Below are positions 26,465 to 33,740 of a DNA stretch of 59,583 bases, piece by piece. Both the position numbers and the translations under genes were made by a program. Source of the stretch: Anaerolineae bacterium. Lineage in GTDB: Bacteria > Chloroflexota > Anaerolineae > Aggregatilineales > Phototrophicaceae. The stretch covers positions 1 to 59,583 of the forward strand of contig JAIOHN010000353.1 in NCBI GenBank assembly GCA_019912985.1, given 5' to 3'. Position 1 is the stretch's first letter, and every line of letters begins with the position of its first letter. The notes beneath the pieces are model-generated. The model had not been told where the DNA came from. It ran no database searches and worked only from the letters and a program-made list of their open reading frames with translations.

Positions 26465-27106
26465 TCAACACAGTTTCAGATATTGCGAATGAGGCGCGAA
26501 GCTGGCCCCGCGCATGGGCCCCTGGCTGAGCGTGATGGTGGGTTGAATGTGCCAGTACGATTGACGCGCCATCGGGCAATCGACCTCAATCAGCAGCGTG
26601 AGATGTTCACGCGGGTAAGAATACTGGATGAAGGCTTCGTGCTGGTAACGGCCACGGCTTCCCCAGAATGGCGCGCCAAACAGCAACTGCAAATCACCCA
26701 TGCCGATATTCAGCGGTAGGGTTAGCGAAAAAACGCGGCCATTGCTGAGAACCGCCTGGCCGGGCGTGGTCGAGTCGATCAATGCGGGCTGCATGCCGCT
26801 CCACTGCCAGCATAACTTGTTACGGTCGAAACGCTCAATACTCTCCGATTGCACCCAGGGATCAGTTTGCAGCAGACGTATAAATTCTTCAGTCGTGGTC
26901 TCGCCGGGGCGGATATGATGCCAGCAGGGCTTCGGGCAGTTCGCTGGTGATTGCAGCAGGTGACGCAACGGGTCGTCGCGGTAGGGCTGCGCACGGATGA
27001 GGCCAATACACAGAGCGAACAGGCTGCTGGCAATCACGCCGTACTTCAGCAGCGCCAGCCGCCAGTCGCCGCGCTCAAGCCGAAGCGGTATCCACTGCTC
27101 AGGCAT
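26465..27106 (-). CDS. four-Cys membrane-anchored paralogue 6
   Basis: 213 residues, unknown family. A charged N-terminal extension of ~18 residues precedes the hydrophobic helix (~19-38), which leads into IRAQPYRDDPLRHLL. Family marks are CPKPCW (Cys57, Cys61), IRPGETTTEEF, DPWV, WQWSGMQP, MGDLQLLFGAP, Cys177 with Trp185, and a final Cys213 as the last residue. Two further cysteines (33, 99) are specific to this copy. ATG 27106 overlaps the end of paralogue 5; a GTG immediately before it is an alternative. Confidence 0.8.
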   Translation of the reverse strand: MPEQWIPLRLERGDWRLALLKYGVIASSLFALCIGLIRAQPYRDDPLRHLLQSPANCPKPCWHHIRPGETTTEEFIRLLQTDPWVQSESIERFDRNKLCWQWSGMQPALIDSTTPGQAVLSNGRVFSLTLPLNIGMGDLQLLFGAPFWGSRGRYQHEAFIQYSYPREHLTLLIEVDCPMARQSYWHIQPTITLSQGPMRGASFAPHSQYLKLC

Positions 27107-27725
27107 CACAGGTCATCACCTGCCCCGGCATCAGCCCCGGTATTTTGCCAACCCCATTGATGCCATCCACCCAGTAGATGCTCACAGGCGTCTGCCAGAA
27201 TTCCATGATGGAGGCTGTGCAGGAAACCTGGAACAGAATGAAGAACGAGCGGCTGACATAGGCGCTGTTGACCTGAATGAGCGTATCGCCGAGGGGATAG
27301 ACATTGGACCAATCGGGATCGCCCAGGAAGAGCAGCATCACCCCCAGCGGTACCGTCGTGCGGATTTCAATGTTCTTAACCATGTTGCGGTTATCAACCC
27401 ACAGGCTGTTGGAGTTTTCTTCAGGGATGAACGCGGGTTTATCCGGCGACCAGCGCCAGTGCATCCAGCCTTCGCCGTAGTCCGCATAAAGATCAGGGAT
27501 GATCTGCGCGACCCAGGGATGAGCGCGCAGCCGTGGCAGCGCCTCATCTTTGCTGGTCACACCGGGGCGAATACCTTCCCAGCAGGGCGCAGGACAATCA
27601 GCCAGCAGCACACGCGCCAGCGCGGGATTGGCAGATTGTGGCTGCATTCTCACGAGGCCCACCCCGGCAGCAAATAGAACCAGCAGCAGCATGAACGGTT
27701 TCCAGAGCAGGTGAAGGAGGGTCAT
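27099..27725 (-). CDS. four-Cys membrane-anchored paralogue 5
   Basis: 208 residues, unknown family. Hydrophobic helix ~10-26 then VRMQPQ. Family marks are CPAPCW (Cys44, Cys48), IRPGVTSKDEA, HPWV, WRWSPDKP (in place of WSGQQP), LGVMLLFLGDP, Cys169 with Trp177, and Cys206 three residues from the end. It starts 3 nt after paralogue 4. The linker between the tryptophan motif and the GxxLLFLG motif is longer than in most copies. Confidence 0.8.
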   Translation of the reverse strand: MTLLHLLWKPFMLLLVLFAAGVGLVRMQPQSANPALARVLLADCPAPCWEGIRPGVTSKDEALPRLRAHPWVAQIIPDLYADYGEGWMHWRWSPDKPAFIPEENSNSLWVDNRNMVKNIEIRTTVPLGVMLLFLGDPDWSNVYPLGDTLIQVNSAYVSRSFFILFQVSCTASIMEFWQTPVSIYWVDGINGVGKIPGLMPGQVMTCDA

Positions 27726-27728
27726 GAT

Positions 27729-28364
27729 TCAGCACAACTCGTCTGGTAGCCAGCCGCGCAGGTCGGACGGGGCGTAGGGAGTCATCCACGCGCCGACATA
27801 ACGCGGGATGCGGCCAATAATGACTGCGGTCAGCGAATGCCACAGATCCACAGCACGCGCGCTGCACGTGATCTGGCTCTCGACGTAGATGTCACCGTCA
27901 TATACCGAGAGATAGATCAGGCGGTTCGAATCGTGGAGCATATCACGATAAATCTGCACCTCGCGCGGCTTACCGAGCAGCATCCACACATCGACATAGG
28001 CGCGAAAACCGGGCAAATAAATCTGCGTCACGCGGTCTTCGTCCAGCCAGACATAAGCCAGTTGGGCGATGCGGCGTTGAATAGGTTGTAACGTGCTCCA
28101 CTGCCAGTAAATCTGACCGGGGTTCTGGCCCAGATGGTAGCCAAGCTCTCCGGCAGGGGCGTATGAAGCGAGGATCGTCGAGGCTTCGGTGACGGTCGTA
28201 TCGTGCAGGCGGATGGCGTTCCAGCAGGGCAGCCAGCAGCCCGGTTGCGGGGCCAGCAGCTTTTGCAAGCCGCCATCGTCATAAGGCTGGGCGCGGATCG
28301 TGCCGATCAAGCTGGCGAACAGGAGCGCCAGCAGCGCGGCTGTTTTCACCAGCGGGCGGATCAT
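27729..28364 (-). CDS. four-Cys membrane-anchored paralogue 4
   Basis: 211 residues, unknown family. Hydrophobic helix ~6-22 then IRAQPYDDGGLQKLL. It keeps CWLPCW (Cys43, Cys47), WQWSTLQP, VDVWMLLGKP, Cys167 with Trp175, and a final Cys211. It lacks the PG of the IxPG motif and the HPWV box, so it is diverged but not broken. Its start overlaps the phosphatase stop by 4 nt. Confidence 0.8.
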   Translation of the reverse strand: MIRPLVKTAALLALLFASLIGTIRAQPYDDGGLQKLLAPQPGCWLPCWNAIRLHDTTVTEASTILASYAPAGELGYHLGQNPGQIYWQWSTLQPIQRRIAQLAYVWLDEDRVTQIYLPGFRAYVDVWMLLGKPREVQIYRDMLHDSNRLIYLSVYDGDIYVESQITCSARAVDLWHSLTAVIIGRIPRYVGAWMTPYAPSDLRGWLPDELC

Positions 28365-28939
28365 GCCGTTCCCCCGGCGGCAAACTCTCGAATGCTGGCG
28401 CGCTGGCGGCGGTTGGGCCAGATGAAGGGGCGCACTTTACGGATTTGTGCCCAGGCTTGTTCGGGTGTCAGGCCGGTGCTGACGAGATAGGCGGCGGCCA
28501 GAGTCGGCGCGCGCCCGACGCCAACGCCACAGTGGATGTAAACGCCGCCGCCCTGTTCGACCTGCTGGCGAATAAAATCGACGCCGGTACGCAGGGTTTC
28601 CTGGGTTGGCGCGGTGTTGTCTTCGGTGGGGAGATGCAGATACTGCGACAGGCCGACTCCGGCGGCAGCATCGTCAAATTCGCGGCGCAGGTTGATGACG
28701 GCGGTGATGCCTCGCCCTTCCAGGGCAGGTAGTCCCTGCGGCCAGTGCTGGCCGCCGACATGCAAATGCGGGGTGATTTGGCTGTAACGCTCCAACGGCG
28801 CGCCGGTCAGACGGCGGTAAAGCTGATCATAGACGCGCAGCGAAATGACCGCGGGTGTGCGCTTGGTCAGCCAATCCCACGCCATGCGCAGCGGAGAATG
28901 GGTAATTTCGCGTTGGGGTGCCTGGCTTATCTCTGACAT
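28361..28939 (-). CDS. dual-specificity protein phosphatase-like
   Basis: 192 residues. The HCX5R signature is HCGVGVGRAPT (Cys137, Arg143), with Asp107 (PTEDNTAP) as probable general acid. This is the cysteine-phosphatase fold that cleaves phospho-Ser/Thr/Tyr or non-protein phosphates. There is no signal peptide, so it is cytoplasmic. It interrupts the paralogue array and is translationally tied to both neighbours: its start overlaps paralogue 3 and its stop overlaps paralogue 4. ATG 28939 is preferred (GAGAG upstream), with 28960 as alternative. Its substrate is unknown. No kinase is adjacent, but a STAS-like gene is in the same operon. Confidence 0.85.
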   Translation of the reverse strand: MSEISQAPQREITHSPLRMAWDWLTKRTPAVISLRVYDQLYRRLTGAPLERYSQITPHLHVGGQHWPQGLPALEGRGITAVINLRREFDDAAAGVGLSQYLHLPTEDNTAPTQETLRTGVDFIRQQVEQGGGVYIHCGVGVGRAPTLAAAYLVSTGLTPEQAWAQIRKVRPFIWPNRRQRASIREFAAGGTA

Positions 28940-29550
28940 ACGGAAATCTCTCGTCGCCATTGTGGCGCATCATAATTGACAAAATCGGCAATTCGCCGGT
29001 TGTGGTCGATCAGGTCGTGCTCCATGATTAATGATACCGGCTGTGTCCAAATATGACCGACATGGATCGGGCAGGAGAGGCGGCTGTACAGCGCGAACTC
29101 CTGGTAGACTGCCGTGTGGACGATGTAAGGTGTGCCGCGCAGAGCGACATACGAGGCTTCTAACGGCTGCTCGAATGCCAGCAGCACCTCGCCAAATGTC
29201 AGCCGGGTGGGGATCATCACGCTGATGACGCGATCCCATCGTGTCGCCAGTGACCCCCGGCGTGTGCTGTCGATGTAGCCGGGCTGCTGGCCGCTCCAGG
29301 CCCAGGTGATGGTAGGACTGCTTAAATCCAATCCCATGACCCAGGGGTGTGTCTGAAGGATACGAATGGCCCGCGTGACCTCGCTTTCGCCGGGGACGAT
29401 CCCCTGCCAGCAGGGCATGGCGCAGGGTTCCGTGACCAGCGCATTTAAAGCACTGTCATCCGCCTGATGGCTGTTGATGACGCCGATCATGAGCGCAAAT
29501 GCCAGGCTCAAGCCGCCGGTCAGGGTCCACCAATCACGCAGACGCAGCAT
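28927..29550 (-). CDS. four-Cys membrane-anchored paralogue 3
   Basis: 207 residues, unknown family. Hydrophobic helix ~9-26. Family marks are CAMPCW (Cys43, Cys47), IVPGESEVTRA, HPWV, WAWSGQQP, FGEVLLAFEQP, Cys160 with Trp168, and Cys205 two residues from the end. The start 29550 lies 4 nt after paralogue 2 and fits the family's N-terminus; upstream in-frame codons do not match any sibling. The 3' end overlaps the phosphatase start. Confidence 0.8.
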   Translation of the reverse strand: MLRLRDWWTLTGGLSLAFALMIGVINSHQADDSALNALVTEPCAMPCWQGIVPGESEVTRAIRILQTHPWVMGLDLSSPTITWAWSGQQPGYIDSTRRGSLATRWDRVISVMIPTRLTFGEVLLAFEQPLEASYVALRGTPYIVHTAVYQEFALYSRLSCPIHVGHIWTQPVSLIMEHDLIDHNRRIADFVNYDAPQWRREISVCQR

Positions 29551-29554
29551 GGCT

Positions 29555-30166
29555 CTACCGCAGCCGATCACAAATGGTCCGGCGTACATGGGCCATATCA
29601 TAGTATTCACTACCCGGAGGGAGTTGATACTGCCGGGTGCTGATGAAGACATCCGAGCGGGCAGTCCAGAAATGGGTGCAGCTGGCACGGGCGCGGATCG
29701 AAAACCCCTGCGCCGTGTACTCCGCGAAATGATACACCGAGTCAATCGCGCCGCGTTCCGGTGCGCCGAAAATGAGCCAGATATCGCCCATTGTCAGGGT
29801 GGTTGGCAGGCTGATGCTGGTGATCATGTTCCCCTGTGCGGCGGATGTGCCGGAGCGCAGGCCGTTGAAAAAAGGCGGCTGCTGGCCGTTCCAGCGCCAG
29901 TTGATCGTCTGGTTGTCACCAGCACTTTCCGTGATGTACACCGCCCGCACCCAGGCATGGTGATTGAGCTTATCCAGCGCAGTCTGGGTATCCATCCCTG
30001 TGTACAGTCCCATAAAACACAGTGCAGGGCAGTCCTCATGGCCGATGAACAGTGTGCGCACCAGCTCGATGCTGCTGTAATCGTACGGCAGCACATGGAT
30101 GATCCCCACCAGCGGTGCCAAACCTCCCAGCAGCAGCAGTATCAACCGGGTCACGATTGCAGCCAT
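29555..30166 (-). CDS. four-Cys membrane-anchored paralogue 2
   Basis: 203 residues, unknown family. Hydrophobic helix ~7-25 then HVLPYDYSSIELVRTLF. Family marks are CPALCF (Cys46, Cys50), WRWNGQQP, MGDIWLIFGAP, FSIRARASC (Cys163) with Trp167, and VRRTIC (Cys199). Closest sibling by eye is paralogue 1: both have Phe after the second Cys and the VRRxxC tail. It starts 2 nt after paralogue 1. Confidence 0.82.
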   Translation of the reverse strand: MAAIVTRLILLLLGGLAPLVGIIHVLPYDYSSIELVRTLFIGHEDCPALCFMGLYTGMDTQTALDKLNHHAWVRAVYITESAGDNQTINWRWNGQQPPFFNGLRSGTSAAQGNMITSISLPTTLTMGDIWLIFGAPERGAIDSVYHFAEYTAQGFSIRARASCTHFWTARSDVFISTRQYQLPPGSEYYDMAHVRRTICDRLR

Positions 30167-30168
30167 GA

Positions 30169-30759
30169 TTACCCCCGCTGACAGACCTGACGCCGCACCT
30201 GTGGCAGGTCGTAGTCTGTCGGCATAAACTGATCCTTGATGATGAGTGTACCGCGACTCCGCCAGAAATTCCGGCAGCTTGCCAGGGTCCGCAGCGAAAA
30301 ATAGTGCGCCGGGTAATCTGCCAGGTGATACTGTGCGGCGATTCCTTTTTGAGGTGCGCCCAAAGCCAGCCAGAGATCGCCAAAGGAAAAGGCTGTGTGG
30401 ACGAAGACGTAATCGAGCCGGTTGGAAGCCAGTTCAATGCCGCCTGTTTCGCTGGCGTCGATGAATGTAGGCTGCTGACCGCTCCAATTCCAGGAAATGG
30501 TCGCGATGCCCAGCGACGACCGGCGTGTATCAAGTTCCGCCACCCAGGGATTGTGTTTCAGAATATCCAGCATATCAGATGGGGTGAGGCCGGGATAGAT
30601 GCCGAGGAAGCAGGGTTGGGGGCAATCTGGTGGGGTGTTGAGGAAGGCGCGGAGGCGCTGCGAATAACTTTCGTTGTAGGCCAGCCCTCGCAGAGTCGCC
30701 ATCAGTATTAGCAGGACGATCACGCTGCGCAGGCTCAAACGCCAGACGATGATCAGCAT
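30169..30759 (-). CDS. four-Cys membrane-anchored paralogue 1
   Basis: 196 residues, unknown family, first of the array. Hydrophobic helix ~8-27. Family marks are CPQPCF (Cys46, Cys50), IYPGLTPSDML, NPWV, WNWSGQQP (90-97), FGDLWLALGAP, FSLRTLASC (Cys162) with Trp166, and VRRQVC (Cys193). The N-terminal helix and paired cysteines suggest an oxidised domain outside the membrane. It starts 6 nt after the flippase gene, so it belongs to the same transcript. Confidence 0.82.
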   Translation of the reverse strand: MLIIVWRLSLRSVIVLLILMATLRGLAYNESYSQRLRAFLNTPPDCPQPCFLGIYPGLTPSDMLDILKHNPWVAELDTRRSSLGIATISWNWSGQQPTFIDASETGGIELASNRLDYVFVHTAFSFGDLWLALGAPQKGIAAQYHLADYPAHYFSLRTLASCRNFWRSRGTLIIKDQFMPTDYDLPQVRRQVCQRG

Positions 30760-30765
30760 TACGCC

Positions 30766-32250
30766 TTACCAATTCACGGCCACATCACGCTTCCAGTAGC
30801 GCAGGATGAACGTGCCGCCGGGCATGGCGGCCAGGAGCCGGTAGAGCAGGTCCCAATCGGTGGGAGTCAACACCCGTGCCAGCCCGAAAGCGTAGACCAC
30901 CGCCCCGGCCACGATCCCAAGCAGGAAATGCACCTGCCCTGCTGCCAGCATCACCGCCGCCACCACCAGCGCCACGCCGCCAAGGCGCAGCCAGTGCGTG
31001 AGGATGCGCCGCTGCTCCCATCCCGGCGCGTGGAAACCGTAGAGGAGCACTGTCAGCACCAGGATTTCCGCCAGCAGTGAGGCCACCGCCGCACCACTGA
31101 TTCCCAACGGGATAATCAAGAGGATGTTCATGATGATGTTGCTGCCCAGTCCTATCGCGCGGACGACAAGCAGTCGCCGCTGCCGATTCTGCGTGACCAA
31201 TGCCTGGGCGAAGACATTGGTGACCATTGCTGCGGTGGCGTACCAGATCAAAATCCGCAGGACCGTGACAGTCGGGCTGTAGTTCGCGCCAAACAGAGGA
31301 ATGATGATGTGCGAGGCGAACAGCGACAGCACCAGCGCAATCGGCAGGCTGATAACGAGGGTGAAGAATGCCAGCTTCTCGACGATAAAGCCGAAGGTTT
31401 CGCCCTCGCCGTGGTAGCGTGACATCATCGGGTAAGTCGCGGTCAGAATGGTGGTGTTGAGCAGTTCGATCACGCCAAAGATAACGACAAAAGCCGCGGT
31501 CAGATAACCGGTCTGCGTGGTGTCGATGAGGCGGGTGGTCATGAGCTTGTCGGCGTGCTGGTAGGCCAGTGATAAAAAGGCCGAGGCCGCCAGCGGTGCA
31601 CCGTTGACCAGTAGAGGCCGAGCGATGCTGCGGTCCAGCCGTTGAAGGCGAACGCCGCCGCGCAGCACCAGCGCCCACAACAGGCTGGAGCGGATTAATC
31701 CCGCCAGCAGGGTGGCGATATAGACTCCAAGCAGGCCGTAATTCAGCGTCAGCGCCAACGCCGCCAGTCCGATCAAAATGAAGATGTGGCAGATGGCAAC
31801 CAGCGACGATGCCAGCATCCGTTCCTGCGCCAGCAGGACGTCGTTGGTCATGTTGCCGAGGATGTCTACCAGCAGGCTGATGCTCGCGATGGTGAGGTAA
31901 TACTGGATGTCGGCAGGGTAGCCACCCAGCAATGCTGCGCTGTTGACCAATGCATAAGCCGCCACGGCCAGCAGGCTTTGCATGATGAGGGTGGCTGTCA
32001 GGTATTTACCGGCCTGCGCAGGATTGCGGGCGACATCGCGGATGACGATTGGCCCCATGCCGAAGTTCACGATGGCGGTACCGACCGCAATAAACGAGCT
32101 GACTGTGCCGTAGATGCCGTAATGGGTTTCGCCCAGCGCCCGTGCAAGCACGATGTACCAGACGAATAATACGCCTTTGCTGATGACGCTGGCAGCGGCG
32201 ATGGCCCCGGCGTTGCGCGCAGCGCGGCGCGCTTCAGCGGGCGAGATCAA
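30766..32250 (-). CDS. polysaccharide flippase (MOP/Wzx superfamily)
   Basis: A 494-residue protein with 12-14 predicted membrane helices. It opens SVISKGVLFVWYIVLARALG and YGIYGTVSSFIAVGTAIVNFG, as in oligosaccharide flippases. Such proteins move lipid-linked glycans across the membrane. No glycosyltransferase is in this operon; the nearest sugar cluster ends at 24113 on the other strand. It sits between the STAS-like gene (18-nt gap) and the paralogue array (6-nt gap), so an export role linked to the paralogues is possible. Confidence 0.88.
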   Translation of the reverse strand: MISPAEARRAARNAGAIAAASVISKGVLFVWYIVLARALGETHYGIYGTVSSFIAVGTAIVNFGMGPIVIRDVARNPAQAGKYLTATLIMQSLLAVAAYALVNSAALLGGYPADIQYYLTIASISLLVDILGNMTNDVLLAQERMLASSLVAICHIFILIGLAALALTLNYGLLGVYIATLLAGLIRSSLLWALVLRGGVRLQRLDRSIARPLLVNGAPLAASAFLSLAYQHADKLMTTRLIDTTQTGYLTAAFVVIFGVIELLNTTILTATYPMMSRYHGEGETFGFIVEKLAFFTLVISLPIALVLSLFASHIIIPLFGANYSPTVTVLRILIWYATAAMVTNVFAQALVTQNRQRRLLVVRAIGLGSNIIMNILLIIPLGISGAAVASLLAEILVLTVLLYGFHAPGWEQRRILTHWLRLGGVALVVAAVMLAAGQVHFLLGIVAGAVVYAFGLARVLTPTDWDLLYRLLAAMPGGTFILRYWKRDVAVNW

Positions 32251-32268
32251 TTTGTGCGCCTCCGCTGC

Positions 32269-32649
32269 TCACGACAGCCATTCTTCCAGCACAGCCTGTG
32301 CGGCCTCGTCGGTGGGGACGAAGCGAATCAGTCGCTCAGAGTCTTGGTACACTCCCTGTTCACCGCCAATCTGCCGGGCAAGCGTCTCATCCAATCCGAT
32401 AATTACCACGCGGTCGCGGCCATTGGGGTGGATTTTCTTGCCGAGGCTGCGGATGTGACCGAAAGCACCGGCAGGCAGTTTATGGCTGGCGCGCAGATCG
32501 ATCACCAACTCCACCGGATGATCGACTGAATCGAGCCAGAAGGTCATGCGGCGCAGGTTTTTGTGGAAATCATTCCAGTTCCATGTTCCGTCGACGACCA
32601 TGCGAATCACGGTCTGAGCGTCATTGTCCCAACGATATTCAATGCCCAT
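32269..32649 (-). CDS. STAS/SpoIIAA-like domain protein
   Basis: 126 residues. The alternating beta-alpha pattern fits SpoIIAA-like/STAS folds: IEYRWDNDAQTVIRMVVDG, then HPVELVIDLRASHKLP, and VVIIGLDETLARQIG. Such domains act as phospho-switch antagonists or lipid-binding modules. No Ser in a clear DSxG-type phosphorylation site is visible, so it is not a plain anti-sigma antagonist. It lies 5 nt after the SH3b gene. A phosphatase further down the same operon makes a regulatory link conceivable but unproven. Confidence 0.65.
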   Translation of the reverse strand: MGIEYRWDNDAQTVIRMVVDGTWNWNDFHKNLRRMTFWLDSVDHPVELVIDLRASHKLPAGAFGHIRSLGKKIHPNGRDRVVIIGLDETLARQIGGEQGVYQDSERLIRFVPTDEAAQAVLEEWLS

Positions 32650-32654
32650 GATGC

Positions 32655-33605
32655 TCAGCCCGGAATATTCGATACAGGTCGGAAACGCCGAATCCAGTAA
32701 TCACCGGGGCCGCCCTCGGCCAGCCAGCCGATCACATCAGGCCGGGTGATAACCTGAATCTGCCACCAGTTGAGATTGTTGGCGCAGACTGGCCCGGCGA
32801 TGATGTTAAATGCCACGCCATCGACCATTGTGTACAGCACAGGCGAGTCGGTGCCGGGATCGCTGCGGATGCGGCGCGGGATGTTGGTTTTGGCCGCGTT
32901 GACATAGGCTTTCGTGCCGACTCCCAGTCCGTGCAGCGGCGGTGCGCACAAATTCCCCGCTTCAAGCGAAGGACCGGGCGGCAGTGCCAGCCAGGGGATA
33001 GCACCCCCGTAGCCCTCGGCTACCCAACCGCGCACCAGGACATCGCTGGTCGGGCTGGCCGGGACTGTGATCTCCCACCAGTTGAATTCGTCCACACACA
33101 GCGGCCCGCCGACAATCGTCACATCGGTATCAATCAAGGCGACTGTCAGCACCAGTGATTCCAACCCCGGTTCCGCGCGGACACGCAGCCCGCCGCTGGT
33201 AACTGGCACGGTTTGACCGATGCTGAGCGGGATCGGTTCGCTGCATAGGGTGGATGGATCCGGGTCCGCCCGGAAGATCAGATAACGCCCGCCAGGGCTT
33301 TCTTTTTCGGCGATCCAGCCGGGGTTGTAGTTGATCGGCCCGCGCACATGCCACCAGTTAATGCCGTCGGCGCACACCGGGCCGTCGGTAATACGGAAGG
33401 TGATGCTGCTATCCAGATATTCGACGATGCCGCCGGAGATGGTCGGCAGATTGCGGATATAAATGCCAGGGCGTGTATGAATGCGCAGTCCTGGCCCCAG
33501 GTCAAGCGGCTGTCCACAGCCGGTCCCTTGAGCGGCAGCGGGCAGCGAGGCACTCAACAGGGCAACGATCAGCAGCAGGAATAAAAATGGATGGCGTTTC
33601 GGCAT
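32655..33605 (-). CDS. secreted protein with three SH3b-like repeats
   Basis: 316 residues. Signal peptide 1-25 (hydrophobic core, AAAQ cleavage). Three tandem bacterial SH3-like domains follow, each with a VRAEPG/IHTRPG/IRSDPG-type arginine-proline turn, a central GP[VL]C segment and an NWW[EHQ][VI] strand. Such domains bind cell-wall or other surface ligands. It is the first gene of the eleven-gene operon, with a promoter 24-52 bp upstream and GGGAGGTG as ribosome site. Confidence 0.8.
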   Translation of the reverse strand: MPKRHPFLFLLLIVALLSASLPAAAQGTGCGQPLDLGPGLRIHTRPGIYIRNLPTISGGIVEYLDSSITFRITDGPVCADGINWWHVRGPINYNPGWIAEKESPGGRYLIFRADPDPSTLCSEPIPLSIGQTVPVTSGGLRVRAEPGLESLVLTVALIDTDVTIVGGPLCVDEFNWWEITVPASPTSDVLVRGWVAEGYGGAIPWLALPPGPSLEAGNLCAPPLHGLGVGTKAYVNAAKTNIPRRIRSDPGTDSPVLYTMVDGVAFNIIAGPVCANNLNWWQIQVITRPDVIGWLAEGGPGDYWIRRFRPVSNIPG

Positions 33606-33628
33606 AGTTCACCTCCCTCAGTGCTTCC

Positions 33629-33657
33629 ATTGTAGCGCAAGTGTGCAGCCCCTGAAA
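33629..33657 (-). promoter_or_regulatory. promoter of the eleven-gene minus-strand operon
   Basis: On the minus strand: TTTCAG (33657-33652), 17 bp, TACAAT (33634-33629). The leader to the SH3b gene is short. No other good promoter is visible in the tight junctions down to 25840. Confidence 0.55.
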
Positions 33658-33740
33658 TTGCCGAGCTTTCCTATTTCGGGCAGGCGGAAAGTTTGACGCT
33701 ATAATCAGGTGACGATCCTACAAAATGAGGCGGCCCGTTG

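Noticed and set aside
25822-30711. Several plus-strand frames opposite the paralogue array
   Set aside because: The minus-strand frames have shared motifs, overlaps and correct family ends; the opposite frames share nothing.
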